64,000 bases of DNA from CAIQPV01 sp963719855 (GCA_963719855.1 CAVRDK010000002.1:248001-312000), one strand, 5' to 3'. Counted from the first letter of the stretch, positions 8,545 to 18,481 are shown. Translations and numbers: made by a program. Notes: generated from the sequence alone by a model not told the origin.

Positions 8545-9783
8545 TCAAATCACCGACATAATCTTCAAGTCTATCCCTAGTTCTTCCGATAGTTCATCTG
8601 CCTCTTCAACGCTCACAATAGCATCCTGGACTTTAGACAGGTCAATCCACTGCTGAAGAATGGGTTCGTTAACTCTGGTCGAAAAGAATACCCTTACAAT
8701 GGGGGAAACCAGGCTCTTGTTTGACTGCTCCTCCACAACCGCCACGCGACCGGATTTTAATTTGACCAGTGTGCCGAACGGATAAATGCCCACGGTCTTA
8801 ATAAATGCATGGAATACCGCCTTGTCAAATTGACCTTCTTGCCATTTTGTCATCTCACGAATTGCATTGGCAGGAGAAATTCCCTTCTTGTAGCGGATAC
8901 CATATTTGTACAGGACATGGTTGTCAGAAATCAGAGTGTCATAGGCAACACATATTGCCGCCATGCGGGCGAAAACCGACAGGGAATCGACAGGCAGGCA
9001 CTCGGGGTAGCCTGTGCTATCCATCCGCTCATGATGATGCAAACAAACATCCAGAACTATGTTATCCAGACGATGCGCCTTCAGTATTTCCCACCCTAGT
9101 GTAGGGTGGGTTCTTACGAGGTTATATTCCTCCATGGTTAACTTGCCGGGTCTGTTGACCATGTCGTCCGGGAGTTCGACATATCCGATGTCATGCAACA
9201 GTCCGGCCATTCCCAAGCTTATTATGGTTTCGTGATCCATCCCCATGTTGCGCCCGAGCATGATCATCAACGTGCAAACCGCCATCGAGTGCATGGGGAG
9301 GTAATTTTTCAGGCTCTTTGTGCGTGTCAGGCTTAAAAAGGCATTGGGATTACGCGCTGTTGATTTTCTAATTTCCTCAACCAGAATGAGCGCGCGATCA
9401 AGATTAAATTCTTCTTTGTTGCACGCGCTGTTAAACAGGTCAGTGACATCCATCTGGCCTTGCGTGTGAATTTTTTTCGCCCGCTTGAGTTCATCAACCA
9501 ATATGACCGGTGGTTCGATCTTTTCCGGTACTGTGCCCTCCGATTCCTTGCCCTCCGAAACCAGTGAGGCACTTTCCGATTTAATGGTGGATTCAATGTC
9601 CGACCCCAAGTCGGTGTCTATCCATAATTCCTGAGTGCCACAAGCCAAAAGGCTATCCAAATCTTTTTGCTGGTCGAGCAAAAAAGATTTTTTCCAGAAC
9701 GGATGATCGATCCAGCTTCCACAAAGTGAATCGACATACATCCCAAGTCTGGCATCACTTACATTAATTTTTTTCTTCATCAA
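8545..9783 (-). CDS. HD-GYP domain protein, probable c-di-GMP phosphodiesterase
   Basis: A 412-residue protein with an N-terminal DUF3391-like segment (SDARLGMYVDSLCGSW) and an HD-GYP domain from about residue 160. The metal and active-site residues H165, H197-D198, H226 and H249-H251 are in place and the GYP triplet is at 258-260. The usual HHExxDGxGYP motif reads HHERMDSTGYP, so the glycine after Asp is serine. The GYP region that marks c-di-GMP hydrolases is otherwise intact. It is convergent with tas, 36 bases away. A copy of the GTAGGGTGGG-type repeat motif lies inside the coding sequence near 9095-9110. Confidence 0.88.
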   Translation of the reverse strand: MMKKKINVSDARLGMYVDSLCGSWIDHPFWKKSFLLDQQKDLDSLLACGTQELWIDTDLGSDIESTIKSESASLVSEGKESEGTVPEKIEPPVILVDELKRAKKIHTQGQMDVTDLFNSACNKEEFNLDRALILVEEIRKSTARNPNAFLSLTRTKSLKNYLPMHSMAVCTLMIMLGRNMGMDHETIISLGMAGLLHDIGYVELPDDMVNRPGKLTMEEYNLVRTHPTLGWEILKAHRLDNIVLDVCLHHHERMDSTGYPECLPVDSLSVFARMAAICVAYDTLISDNHVLYKYGIRYKKGISPANAIREMTKWQEGQFDKAVFHAFIKTVGIYPFGTLVKLKSGRVAVVEEQSNKSLVSPIVRVFFSTRVNEPILQQWIDLSKVQDAIVSVEEADELSEELGIDLKIMSVI

Positions 9784-9893
9784 TGTATCCGGTAAATGGT
9801 CTTTAAACTTCTTTATTGCATTACCAGTTTTCCGCCTGAATTCCGCATATTTTCCAGTAATGCCTTGATCTTCGGTTTCGACTTCCAGTAGCT

Positions 9894-10259
9894 CTACCCC
9901 TTGAGGAACTTGCCGTTTAAATCATAAATCGGGTTGCCGTTCTCGTCCAGCTTGCACTCATTGCTATTATTTACGTCCAGTACCTCTTTCAGTGGCAAAC
10001 CATATTTCAATGCCTCGGATCGACAGTACGCCGTAATATCGCCCATTAAGTCAGCTATTGAAACGGTGATGTCCACAGGGTCGCCGCCATTTTGCGCAAG
10101 CGGCACGATCTTGTCAATTTCATGTACCTCGTCACCTAGCCAAGCAAGGTTGCTTTGAATTTGGTTAAGCGATTCTGCACGTTGGCGGGTAATGCCGTTG
10201 GCGGGAAGTTTGTACATTGCGTTCATCAAGGCGATACGTTGTGCAAATGGTTTTCTCAT
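9894..10259 (-). CDS. Small all-alpha NTP pyrophosphatase-like protein (MazG/PRA-PH-like)
   Basis: A 121-residue predicted helical protein. The C-terminal part, a helix followed by NECKLDENGNPIYDLNG, matches the ending typical of stand-alone MazG-like or phosphoribosyl-ATP-pyrophosphatase-like enzymes. The central helices hold the acidic residues expected to bind magnesium (DEVHEIDKI, IADLMGDI). Substrate and biological role are unknown; house-cleaning of nucleotides is a family-based guess. It is convergent neither with HD-GYP nor gyrA: it shares the HD-GYP strand and is divergent from gyrA. Confidence 0.6.
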   Translation of the reverse strand: MRKPFAQRIALMNAMYKLPANGITRQRAESLNQIQSNLAWLGDEVHEIDKIVPLAQNGGDPVDITVSIADLMGDITAYCRSEALKYGLPLKEVLDVNNSNECKLDENGNPIYDLNGKFLKG

Positions 10260-10456
10260 TGTATGTATATGGACATCCGAGAGTTTTTTGAAAATATATG
10301 CGCATTACACAAATTGAACATACTACAGCGCCGACAACGGATGCCAGGTGACCTAAGGTCGGATTCTGAGCGGAAAAGGAATTAGTTTTGTCTCAGACAA
10401 GGTCGGCATGCTAAAATTGCAGGCTGTTTTATAAGCTTTTTAAGGTATTGCCATAC

Positions 10457-13048
10457 ATGGAACAATTCGCTAAAGAAACCCTGCCGGTCAGCCTCGAACA
10501 GGAGATGCGTAAATCGTATCTCGAATACGCGATGAGCGTGATAGTCGGGCGGGCGCTGCCCGATGCGCGCGACGGCCTCAAGCCAGTGCATCGCCGCGTG
10601 CTGTTCGCCATGCACGAACTGTCCAACGATTGGAACAAGGCGTACAAGAAGTCGGCGCGTATCGTCGGCGACGTGATCGGTAAATACCACCCGCACGGCG
10701 ACACGGCGGTGTACGACACCATCGTGCGCATGGCGCAGAATTTTTCCCTGCGTTACATGCTGGTGGATGGGCAGGGCAACTTCGGTTCGGTGGACGGAGA
10801 TAACGCGGCTGCGATGCGTTACACCGAAATCCGCATGTCGCGTATCGCGCACGAGTTGCTGGCCGACCTGGATAAGGAGACTGTGGATTTCGGGCCGAAC
10901 TACGACGGCTCGGAGCATGAACCGCTGGTACTTCCGGCACGCTTCCCCAATCTGCTGGTGAATGGTTCTTCAGGTATCGCGGTGGGCATGGCGACCAATA
11001 TTCCGCCGCACAATATGGGAGAGGTGATAGATGCCTGTCTGGCGCTGCTGAAAAATTCGGAAATGGATATCGAGGAATTGATCGACATCGTCCCTGCGCC
11101 GGATTTCCCGACGGCGGGCTTTATCTACGGCACGGCGGGCGTCAAGGAAGGCTACCGCACCGGACGCGGGCGCGTGGTGATGCGTGCGCGCACCCATTTC
11201 GAAGACATCGGCAAAGGCGAGCGCCAGGCCATCATCATCGACGAGCTGCCCTATCAGGTGAACAAAGCCAATTTGCTGATCAAGATCGGCGAACTGGTGC
11301 GCGAGAAGAAAATCGAGGGTATTTCCGAAATCCGCGACGAGTCGGACAAGTCCGGTATGCGCGCGGTGATCGAACTGAAGCGCAATGAAATGCCTGAAGT
11401 AATCCTCAACCAACTGTTCAAGATGACGCCGTTGCAAGACAGCTTCGGCATGAACATGGTAGCCCTGCTCGACGGTCAGCCCAAACTGCTCAATCTGAAA
11501 CAGTTCCTCGACGCTTTCCTGCGCCACCGCCGCGAAGTGGTGACGCGCCGCACGGTGTTCGAACTGCGCAAGGCCAGGGATCGCGGTCACGTCTTGGAAG
11601 GCTTGGCGGTTGCGCTGTCAAATGTGGACGAAATTATCGCGCTGATCAAGGCGGCGGCTGCGCCTGCCGAGGCCAAGCGCGAATTGATGGCGCGCAGTTG
11701 GCATTCCTCGCTGGTGGAAGACATGCTGAGCCGGGTAAGCGGCGCTTCGCGTCCGGAAAACCTGTTGCCCGAATTCGGTCTGGTGGGTGAGGGCAGCCAG
11801 CGCGCATACAAACTTTCCGAGGTGCAAGCGCAAGCTATTCTGGAACTGCGTTTGCAGCGTTTGACCGGGCTGGAGCAAGACAAGATTGTCGGCGAATACC
11901 GCGAAGTGATGGACAAGATCGCCGACCTGCTCGACATCCTGGCCAAGCCCGAGCGCATCACGCAAATCATCGGCGATGAACTGGTCGCGATCAAAGCGCA
12001 GTATGGCGACAAACGCCGCAGCGAGATCATCACCCACACGCAAGACATGAGCATGGAAGACCTGATCGCGCCAGAAGACGTGGTGGTTACGCTGTCGCAC
12101 GGCGGCTACATGAAGGCGCAGAAGCTGGACGAATACCGCGCGCAGAAGCGCGGCGGACGCGGCAAGCAGGCGGCGAGTACCAAGGAAGACGATTTTGTCG
12201 ACAACCTGTTCATTGCTAACACGCATGACTACATCCTGTGTTTCTCCAGCCGAGGTCAAGTGTACTGGATCAAGGTATATGACGTGCCGCAAGGTTCGCG
12301 CACCAGCCGTGGCAAGCCGATAGTCAATTTGCTGCCGCTGGAAGAGGGCGAGAAGATCAATGCGATCCTGCCGGTGAAAGAATTTTCGGAAGACCAATTC
12401 GTGTTCTTCGCCACCGCCAACGGTACGGTGAAAAAGACCCCGCTGTCCGACTTCGCCAACCCGCGCAAGGCAGGGATCATCGCCATCAATCTGGATGAGG
12501 GCGATTTCCTGATCGGCGTGGCGCTGACCGACGGCAAGCACGACGTGATGCTGTTCTCAGACGAAGGCAGGGCGGTGCGTTTTGAAGAAGAGGATGTGCG
12601 TCCGCTGAGTCGCGCCACGCGCGGTGTGCGCGGCATGAATCTCGCCAAGGGCGGCAAGGTGATTGCCATGCTGGTGGCCGAGAACGAACAGCAGAGCGTG
12701 CTCACTGCAACCGAAAACGGTTTCGGCAAGCGCACGCCGATCATCGAATACACCCGCCACGGGCGCGGTACACAAGGCATTATCGCGATTCAGACTTCCG
12801 AGCGTAACGGCAAAGTGGTGGCGGCAACGCTGGTCAATGCCGAAGACGAAATTATGCTGATCGGCACCAACGGCGTGCTGATCCGCACCCGCGTCAAGGA
12901 AATCCGCGAGATGGGCCGTACCACGCAAGGGGTCACGCTGATCAATCTGGGCAAGGACGACAAGCTGGCCGGTTTGAGCCGGATTGCTGAGCCGGAGGAA
13001 AGCGAGTCGGAAGACGGCGGGACAGAAGAGAGTGCAGGACAGGAATAA
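10457..13048 (+). CDS. gyrA: DNA gyrase subunit A
   Basis: The breakage-reunion subunit of gyrase. The 863 residues include the catalytic tyrosine Y122 (AAAMRYTE) and the quinolone-resistance region HPHGDTAVYDT with Thr at position 83 and Asp at 87 (E. coli numbering happens to coincide). In the C-terminal beta-pinwheel the GyrA box reads QKRGGRG. I use ATG 10457; a TTG at 10448 would add three residues, and AAGG at 10442-10445 sits too close to that TTG. The protein ends in an acidic tail (EPEESESEDGG). It opens the long plus-strand run; serC follows after a palindromic repeat. Confidence 0.98.
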   Translation: MEQFAKETLPVSLEQEMRKSYLEYAMSVIVGRALPDARDGLKPVHRRVLFAMHELSNDWNKAYKKSARIVGDVIGKYHPHGDTAVYDTIVRMAQNFSLRYMLVDGQGNFGSVDGDNAAAMRYTEIRMSRIAHELLADLDKETVDFGPNYDGSEHEPLVLPARFPNLLVNGSSGIAVGMATNIPPHNMGEVIDACLALLKNSEMDIEELIDIVPAPDFPTAGFIYGTAGVKEGYRTGRGRVVMRARTHFEDIGKGERQAIIIDELPYQVNKANLLIKIGELVREKKIEGISEIRDESDKSGMRAVIELKRNEMPEVILNQLFKMTPLQDSFGMNMVALLDGQPKLLNLKQFLDAFLRHRREVVTRRTVFELRKARDRGHVLEGLAVALSNVDEIIALIKAAAAPAEAKRELMARSWHSSLVEDMLSRVSGASRPENLLPEFGLVGEGSQRAYKLSEVQAQAILELRLQRLTGLEQDKIVGEYREVMDKIADLLDILAKPERITQIIGDELVAIKAQYGDKRRSEIITHTQDMSMEDLIAPEDVVVTLSHGGYMKAQKLDEYRAQKRGGRGKQAASTKEDDFVDNLFIANTHDYILCFSSRGQVYWIKVYDVPQGSRTSRGKPIVNLLPLEEGEKINAILPVKEFSEDQFVFFATANGTVKKTPLSDFANPRKAGIIAINLDEGDFLIGVALTDGKHDVMLFSDEGRAVRFEEEDVRPLSRATRGVRGMNLAKGGKVIAMLVAENEQQSVLTATENGFGKRTPIIEYTRHGRGTQGIIAIQTSERNGKVVAATLVNAEDEIMLIGTNGVLIRTRVKEIREMGRTTQGVTLINLGKDDKLAGLSRIAEPEESESEDGGTEESAGQE

Positions 13049-13054
13049 GTAGGC

Positions 13055-13125
13055 GTAGGGTGGGCACGATGTTGTGCCCACGCAGATTTGATGCCGCGTT
13101 GGGCAAAAAACCCTGCCCACCCTAC
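13055..13125. repeat. GTAGGGTGGGCA palindromic repeat between gyrA and serC
   Basis: The ends GTAGGGTGGGCA (13055-13066) and TGCCCACCCTAC (13114-13125) are perfect reverse complements. An inner hairpin GTGGGCAC/GTGCCCAC occupies 13060-13081. A related copy lies at 53659-53694. This is a dispersed intergenic palindrome that could fold in the gyrA-serC mRNA. Confidence 0.8.
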
Positions 13126-13171
13126 CCTTTCGGGCGCAATCCTGATTGATTAAACTTTTGATTTGTCATAA

Positions 13172-14251
13172 ATGACTATTTATAACTTCAGCGCAGGACC
13201 CGCAGTGTTACCGAAAGAGGTATTGCTGCAAGCACAAGCCGAATTGCTCGACTGGCACGGCAGCGGTATGTCGGTGATGGAAATGTCGCATCGCGGCAAG
13301 GAGTACATGGGTATTCACGCCCAAGCGATAGCCGACCTGCGCGAACTGATGGGCATCCCCGCCAACTACAAAGTGTTGTTCCTGCAAGGCGGCGCGCACC
13401 TGCAATTTTCAATGATCCCGCTGAATCTGTTGCGCGGCAAGGCTTCCGCCGATTATGTTAACACCGGCGTATGGTCGAAGAAAGCTATTGGCGAGGCGAA
13501 AAAATTCGGCGGCGTGAACGTGGTGGCAGACAGTGCCGACAAAAATTTTAGCTATGTTCCGGCTTTTAATATCTGGAAACGCGATCCGAATGCGGCCTAC
13601 CTGCACTATGTAGTGAACGAGACCATAGGTGGGGTGGAGTTCAACTGGGTACCCAATACGGGTGATGTACCGCTGGTGGCGGACATGTCGTCCAACATCC
13701 TGTCGCGTCCTTATGATGTGTCGAAATTTGGCCTGATCTACGCAGGCGCGCAGAAGAACATCGGTCCGGCTGGATTTGCCGTGGTGATCGTGCGCGAAGA
13801 CCTGCTTGGACAGGTAGCGGCGGACACGCCGACCATGCTGGACTACAAGATCCACGCCGATGGCGATTCCATGTACAACACTCCGCCCACTTACGGCATC
13901 TACATGGCCGGGCTAGTGTTCCAGTGGCTGAAAAGGAACGGCGGCGTGGCGGCGATGGAGCAGGCTAACATCAAGAAGGCGGAACTGCTGTATGCGGCGA
14001 TAGACGCCAGTGGCGGTTTCTACAATTGCCCGGTGAACAAGGCCGACCGCTCGCGCATGAACGTGCCGTTCAACCTGAAGGATGAGAATCTGGATGGCGA
14101 ATTCCTCAAGCAGGCCGATACTCGCGGGCTGTTGCAACTGAAGGGTCATCGCTCTGTCGGTGGTATGCGTGCTTCGATTTATAATGCCATGCCGCTGGCT
14201 GGCGTACAGGCGTTGGTGGATTTTATGAACGAATTTGCCAGGAAGTCATGA
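13172..14251 (+). CDS. serC: Phosphoserine aminotransferase
   Basis: Converts 3-phosphohydroxypyruvate to phosphoserine (serine pathway) and also acts in pyridoxal phosphate synthesis. The 359-residue class V aminotransferase starts with the family signature YNFSAGPAVLP. The PLP lysine is K195 in YAGAQKNIGPAG, and the C-terminal GHRSVGGMRASIYNAM is typical. Its stop overlaps the pheA start by four bases (ATGA), so the two are translationally coupled. The serC-pheA pairing is common in Proteobacteria. Confidence 0.97.
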   Translation: MTIYNFSAGPAVLPKEVLLQAQAELLDWHGSGMSVMEMSHRGKEYMGIHAQAIADLRELMGIPANYKVLFLQGGAHLQFSMIPLNLLRGKASADYVNTGVWSKKAIGEAKKFGGVNVVADSADKNFSYVPAFNIWKRDPNAAYLHYVVNETIGGVEFNWVPNTGDVPLVADMSSNILSRPYDVSKFGLIYAGAQKNIGPAGFAVVIVREDLLGQVAADTPTMLDYKIHADGDSMYNTPPTYGIYMAGLVFQWLKRNGGVAAMEQANIKKAELLYAAIDASGGFYNCPVNKADRSRMNVPFNLKDENLDGEFLKQADTRGLLQLKGHRSVGGMRASIYNAMPLAGVQALVDFMNEFARKS

Positions 14252-15312
14252 CCGACAAACTGAAACAGCACCGTGCGCAGATAGATCGCATTGACGATGA
14301 ACTGCTAAAGCTCGTCAATCAACGCGCCGCACTGGCGCAGAAAATTGGTCACCTGAAAAATAGCGATTCGGTGCTGCGCCCGGAGCGCGAAGCGCAGATT
14401 TTGCAGCGTATGAAGGATAGTAATCCAGGCCCGCTACCGGCGCAGAGCGTGACTCAGTTGTTCACTGAGGTAATGTCGCATTGTCGCGCGCTGGAAGCTC
14501 CGCTGTCGGTGGCTTATCTCGGCCCGGAGGGAACATTTACCGAAGCGGCTGCACTGAAGAGGTTTGGCAGCGCGATAAAAGGGCAGTCTTGCGCGACCAT
14601 AGACAACGTGTTTCGTGCGGTGGAAAGCGGCACGGCTCATTATGGTGTCGTGCCTGCGGATAATTCCACCGAAGGAGCCATAGGCCGGACACTGGATTTA
14701 TTGTTGCAAAGTCCACTGCAAGTATGCGGCGAAGTGATGTTGGCGATTCATCAATGCTTGCTTGCCCGGAAGTGCGATTTGGGCGCGATCAAGACTGTGT
14801 ATTCGCATTCACAATCCTTGGGTCAATGTCAGGACTGGCTGAATGCGAACCTGCCGAATGCAGCGCGTATCGCTGTTTCCAGTAATGCAGAAGCGGCGAG
14901 GCTGGCTTCGGAAAATGCGCATAGCGCGGCTATAGCCGGCGTTCAGGCCGCCGCACATTTCGGTTTGTCGGTGTGTGTGGAAAATATTGAGGATGATGCC
15001 AACAACACTACACGATTTTTGGTGCTGGGCAATCAGGAAGTCGCTCCTTCAGGCAAGGATAAAACCTCGCTGGTAATGTCCGCTACGAACCGTCCTGGCG
15101 CGGTGCATGATTTGCTGGTACCGCTCGCCAAACATGGCGTCAGCATGACCAAGCTGGAATCGCGCCCGGCGCGCTCCGGCCTGTGGGAATATATATTTTT
15201 TGTGGATATCGAAGGTCATCAGTCCGACGATAAAGTGGCCGCAGCATTGGGCGAGTTGAAGCAGGTTGCCGCGTTCGTAAAAATTTTGGGTTCATATCCG
15301 GTGGCGGTGTAA
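14248..15312 (+). CDS. pheA: Bifunctional chorismate mutase/prephenate dehydratase (P-protein)
   Basis: Makes phenylpyruvate from chorismate in two steps. Three parts are visible in 354 residues. An N-terminal AroQ chorismate mutase helix bundle (RAQIDRIDDELLKLVNQRAALA) covers about 1-85. Prephenate dehydratase follows (AYLGPEGTFTEAA, then TRFLVLG with the TRF triad) over about 90-270. The ACT regulatory domain (GAVHDLLVPLAKHGV, ESRP) covers 275-354. The ESRP motif suggests feedback inhibition by phenylalanine, as known for the family. It overlaps serC by four bases; hisC follows after 47 bases. Confidence 0.97.
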   Translation: MTDKLKQHRAQIDRIDDELLKLVNQRAALAQKIGHLKNSDSVLRPEREAQILQRMKDSNPGPLPAQSVTQLFTEVMSHCRALEAPLSVAYLGPEGTFTEAAALKRFGSAIKGQSCATIDNVFRAVESGTAHYGVVPADNSTEGAIGRTLDLLLQSPLQVCGEVMLAIHQCLLARKCDLGAIKTVYSHSQSLGQCQDWLNANLPNAARIAVSSNAEAARLASENAHSAAIAGVQAAAHFGLSVCVENIEDDANNTTRFLVLGNQEVAPSGKDKTSLVMSATNRPGAVHDLLVPLAKHGVSMTKLESRPARSGLWEYIFFVDIEGHQSDDKVAAALGELKQVAAFVKILGSYPVAV

Positions 15313-15359
15313 TTAATTCCCTCCCCATGCAGGGGAAGGAGTGTTAATCAAGGTTTCAA

Positions 15360-16463
15360 ATGAATTACAGCGAACTAGCTCCACCCTACATCCGCGCCAT
15401 CGCGCCCTATCAACCCGGCAAGCCGATTTCAGAATTGGAGCGCGAGCTGGGCATTAGCGGCATCGTAAAACTGGCTTCCAACGAGAATCCGCTTGGTTGC
15501 AGCCCGCTGGCTACGGCCGCGATGCATGAGGCGATCAAGACTATTGCGCTGTACCCTGACGGCAACGGTTTCGAATTGAAGGATGCGCTGTCTAAACGTT
15601 ATGGCGTCGAACATGAGCGCATGGTGCTGGGTAACGGTTCCAACGACATGCTGGAACTGGCTGCGCGAGCTTTTCTGGCTCCCGGTGACAAGGCCGTGTA
15701 TTCGGATCATGCTTTCGCCGTGTACCCTTTGGCGACACAGGCGGTGGGGGCAACTGGCATTAGTGTACCCGCGATCAAATTCGGCCACGATCTGGATACG
15801 ATGCGCAAGACCGCCGTGGAACAACAAGCGAAGCTGATGTTTATCGCCAACCCGAATAACCCGACCGGTACTTTCCTGACTGCGGCGGATTTGCTGGATT
15901 TTTTGCGTGCATTGCCGCCGCAAATCCTGGTGGTGCTGGATGAAGCTTATAATGAGTACTTGCCAGTGGAATGCCGCTATGACAGCGTGATTTGGCTGAA
16001 GGATTTTCCTAACCTGATTATTTCGCGCACCTTCTCCAAGGCTTACGGCCTCGCTGGTTTGCGCGTAGGTTATGCGTTTGCCAACGCACAGGTAGCCGAC
16101 ATGATGAATCGCGTGCGTCAGCCGTTCAACGTCAACAGCGTGGCGCAAGCTGCTGCGGTAGCGGCGTTGCAGGATGAAGGTTTCGTCAGGCAGACCCATG
16201 CATTGAATCAACGCGGCATGGAACAGATCACGCAAGGATTGAGCAAGCTGGGGCTGGAATTTATCCCGTCGTATGGCAACTTTATCAGCATCAAGATTGG
16301 CAATGGGTTGAAGATGTATCGCCGCCTGCTGGAGCTTGGCGTGATTGTGCGGCCTATCGCCAGTTACGACATGCCGGATTATTTGCGCGTGAGCATTGGG
16401 TTGGAATCGGAGAATGAAAAATTTTTGTCTGCACTTAAACAGGTACTAGGGGAAACAGCATGA
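15360..16463 (+). CDS. hisC: Histidinol-phosphate / aromatic aminotransferase
   Basis: A 367-residue class I/II PLP aminotransferase of the HisC family. Landmarks are KLASNENPLGCSP, NPNNPTGTF, VLDEAYNEY and the PLP-lysine motif SRTFSKAYGLAGLRVGYA. Its position inside the phenylalanine/tyrosine block argues that it may transaminate phenylpyruvate and hydroxyphenylpyruvate (a HisC2 role). Whether it also serves histidine synthesis cannot be told here because no his operon is in the window. It overlaps the next gene by four bases. Confidence 0.93.
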   Translation: MNYSELAPPYIRAIAPYQPGKPISELERELGISGIVKLASNENPLGCSPLATAAMHEAIKTIALYPDGNGFELKDALSKRYGVEHERMVLGNGSNDMLELAARAFLAPGDKAVYSDHAFAVYPLATQAVGATGISVPAIKFGHDLDTMRKTAVEQQAKLMFIANPNNPTGTFLTAADLLDFLRALPPQILVVLDEAYNEYLPVECRYDSVIWLKDFPNLIISRTFSKAYGLAGLRVGYAFANAQVADMMNRVRQPFNVNSVAQAAAVAALQDEGFVRQTHALNQRGMEQITQGLSKLGLEFIPSYGNFISIKIGNGLKMYRRLLELGVIVRPIASYDMPDYLRVSIGLESENEKFLSALKQVLGETA

Positions 16464-17476
16464 TTATCGTAATGGGAAAAGAAGTCACTGACGAACAAAT
16501 TGGCGCAGTAGTGAAGAGGCTGGAAACGGCAGGCTTAAAAGCCAATATTTCGCGCGGCATCGAGCGCACCGTCATCGGCGCGATTGGTGACGAACGCCCT
16601 CTGACAGAGGAAATGTTTACCTCGCTGCCCGGCGTGGAAACGGCGATGCACATCGCCAAGCAATACAAAATCGTTTCGCGCGAATCGCACAAGGAAAACA
16701 CCGTCATCGACATCGGCGGCATCCCTCTGGGCGGCAACCAGATTCAAGTGATCGCCGGGCCATGTTCGGTGGAAACGCAAGAGCAGATGGATTTGTCCGC
16801 GAAATTCGTACATGAAGCGGGATGTCGCTTGATGCGCGGCGGCGCGTTCAAACCGCGCACCAGTCCCTATGCCTTTCAGGGCAAAGGCGTGGAAGGGCTG
16901 GATATTTTCCGCAAAGCGGCCAGTCCTTACAAGTTGCCGATTGTGACTGAATTAATGGACGCACGTATGCTGGAAACCTTCATGGAACATGACGTGGACG
17001 TGATCCAGATCGGCACGCGTAACATGCAAAACTTCGACCTGCTCAAGGAAGTCGGGCGCATCAACAAACCGGTGATCCTCAAGCGCGGTATGTCGGCCAC
17101 CATTTCCGAATGGCTGATGTCGGCGGAATACATCGCGGCGGGCGGCAACCACAACATCATTTTCTGCGAGCGCGGCATTCGCACGTTCGAGACCTACTAC
17201 CGCAACGTGCTCGACATTACCGCCATTCCCGTGCTGAAAAAAGAAACCCACTTGCCGGTGATCGTTGACCCTTCGCATGCGGGCGGCAAGGCGTGGATGG
17301 TGGCAGCATTGTCGCAAGCCGCTATTGCGGCAGGTGCGGATGGCTTGCTGGTCGAGATGCATCCCAATCCGTGCGAAGCATGGTGCGATGCCGATCAGGC
17401 GTTGACCCCGCAAGAGTTGAAGAAGCTGATGGGCACGCTGAGTGTGATTGCCGGAGCGGTTGGGCGCACGCTTTAA
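16460..17476 (+). CDS. aroF: DAHP synthase, type I-beta with N-terminal regulatory domain
   Basis: Catalyses the first step of aromatic synthesis: phosphoenolpyruvate plus erythrose 4-phosphate to DAHP. The 338 residues begin with the ferredoxin-like regulatory domain (MIIVMGKEVTDEQI, about 1-70), as in the Thermotoga-type enzyme. The barrel follows with IAGPCSVE, GGAFKPRTSPYAFQG, QIGTRNMQNF, LKRGMS and VDPSHAGGKAWMV. The start overlaps the hisC stop (ATGA-type), so translation is coupled. The gene symbol is by common usage; the enzyme is not the AroF/G/H type of E. coli. Confidence 0.95.
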   Translation: MIIVMGKEVTDEQIGAVVKRLETAGLKANISRGIERTVIGAIGDERPLTEEMFTSLPGVETAMHIAKQYKIVSRESHKENTVIDIGGIPLGGNQIQVIAGPCSVETQEQMDLSAKFVHEAGCRLMRGGAFKPRTSPYAFQGKGVEGLDIFRKAASPYKLPIVTELMDARMLETFMEHDVDVIQIGTRNMQNFDLLKEVGRINKPVILKRGMSATISEWLMSAEYIAAGGNHNIIFCERGIRTFETYYRNVLDITAIPVLKKETHLPVIVDPSHAGGKAWMVAALSQAAIAAGADGLLVEMHPNPCEAWCDADQALTPQELKKLMGTLSVIAGAVGRTL

Positions 17477-17501
17477 AGAAGATTCTCGGCATATATCGTT
17501 C

Positions 17502-17585
17502 CTACCCCCATCCCAACCTTCCCCCTGCAAGGGGGAAGGAGTTTGGTCCCCTCCCCTTTGCAGGGGGAGGGCTAGGGTGGGGGTA
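17502..17585. repeat. 84-bp palindromic element between aroF and tyrA
   Basis: The stretch starts CTACCCCC and ends GGGGGTAG. Inside are two nested GC-rich hairpins around CCCCCTGCAAGGGGG and CCCCTTTGCAGGGGG. Related copies or halves occur at 39530-39690 and 53715-53790, and a similar but distinct one at 57771-57852. It looks like a small non-autonomous palindromic element. It fills nearly the whole gap and may fold in the operon mRNA. Confidence 0.8.
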
Positions 17586-17607
17586 GAAACTAACGTAGGG
17601 ACTGCTT

Positions 17608-18477
17608 GTGTCCGAACCACAATTCAAGAAAGTCGTCATCTTCGGTGCAGGATTGATCGGCGGGTCGTTTGCGCTGGCGCTACGCAAGGCGGAGGCGGTT
17701 GCTGAGGTGGTAGGTTTCGGGCGCAGTGCACTGACGCTGGCACAGGCGCAAGAGCTCGGCATCCTCAACCGCATCGGCAACGACCTCGCCGAACTTGGCG
17801 ATGCCGATCTGGTATTGTTGGCGACACCCGTCGGGCAGATGGCGGAACTAATGGCACGCATCGCGCCGCATCTGGGTAAGCACACGCTCGTCACCGATGG
17901 CGGCAGCACCAAGAGCGATGTGGTGGCTGCGGCGCGCGCGAATCTGGGCAATAAAATTTCGCAATTCATTCCCGCCCACCCCATCGCCGGTGCCGAGAAA
18001 ACCGGCCCGGACGCAGCGCTGGCCGATCTGTATCAAGGTAAAAAAGTGGTGCTGACGCCGTTGCCGGAAAACAGCGCTGAATCGGTGGCGCGTGTGCGCA
18101 AGGCGTGGGAATTATGCGGTGCCGTGGTGAGCGAGTTGACGCCGCAGCAGCATGATGAAGTGTTTGCCGCCGTGAGCCATTTACCCCACTTGTTATCGTT
18201 TGCACTGGTGCATGACTTGGCGCAACGCGACAACCGCGACCTGTTGCTGTCCTTCGCCGCCAGCGGCTTTCGCGACTTCACCCGTATCGCAGCCAGCAGC
18301 CCGGAAATGTGGCGCGACATCAGTCTCGCTAATCGCGATGCCTTGATGCGCGAAGTGAAGCAGTATGCGGACGAACTGTATGTCGTGTATCAGGCGCTGG
18401 AGAATAACGATGCCGCCAAGCTGGAAGAGATATTTCGTCTGTCCAGTCATGTACGCGGAAATTGGAAGCAGCAATAA
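17608..18477 (+). CDS. tyrA: Prephenate dehydrogenase
   Basis: Oxidatively decarboxylates prephenate (or arogenate) toward tyrosine, using NAD(P)+. The 289-residue monofunctional protein opens with the Rossmann motif VVIFGAGLIGGSFALAL. It contains VTDGGSTKSDVV, FIPAHPIAGAEKTG and AAVSHLPHLLSFAL with the catalytic histidine region. Translation starts at GTG 17608 with TAGGGA about eight bases before. In related genomes tyrA is directly followed by aroA; here the island 18482-20690 intervenes. Confidence 0.95.
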   Translation: MSEPQFKKVVIFGAGLIGGSFALALRKAEAVAEVVGFGRSALTLAQAQELGILNRIGNDLAELGDADLVLLATPVGQMAELMARIAPHLGKHTLVTDGGSTKSDVVAAARANLGNKISQFIPAHPIAGAEKTGPDAALADLYQGKKVVLTPLPENSAESVARVRKAWELCGAVVSELTPQQHDEVFAAVSHLPHLLSFALVHDLAQRDNRDLLLSFAASGFRDFTRIAASSPEMWRDISLANRDALMREVKQYADELYVVYQALENNDAAKLEEIFRLSSHVRGNWKQQ

Positions 18478-18481
18478 ATTG

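Noticed and set aside
10382..12541. Several long minus-strand frames opposite gyrA
   Set aside because: They are complementary shadows of gyrA with His/Arg-rich, domain-free translations.
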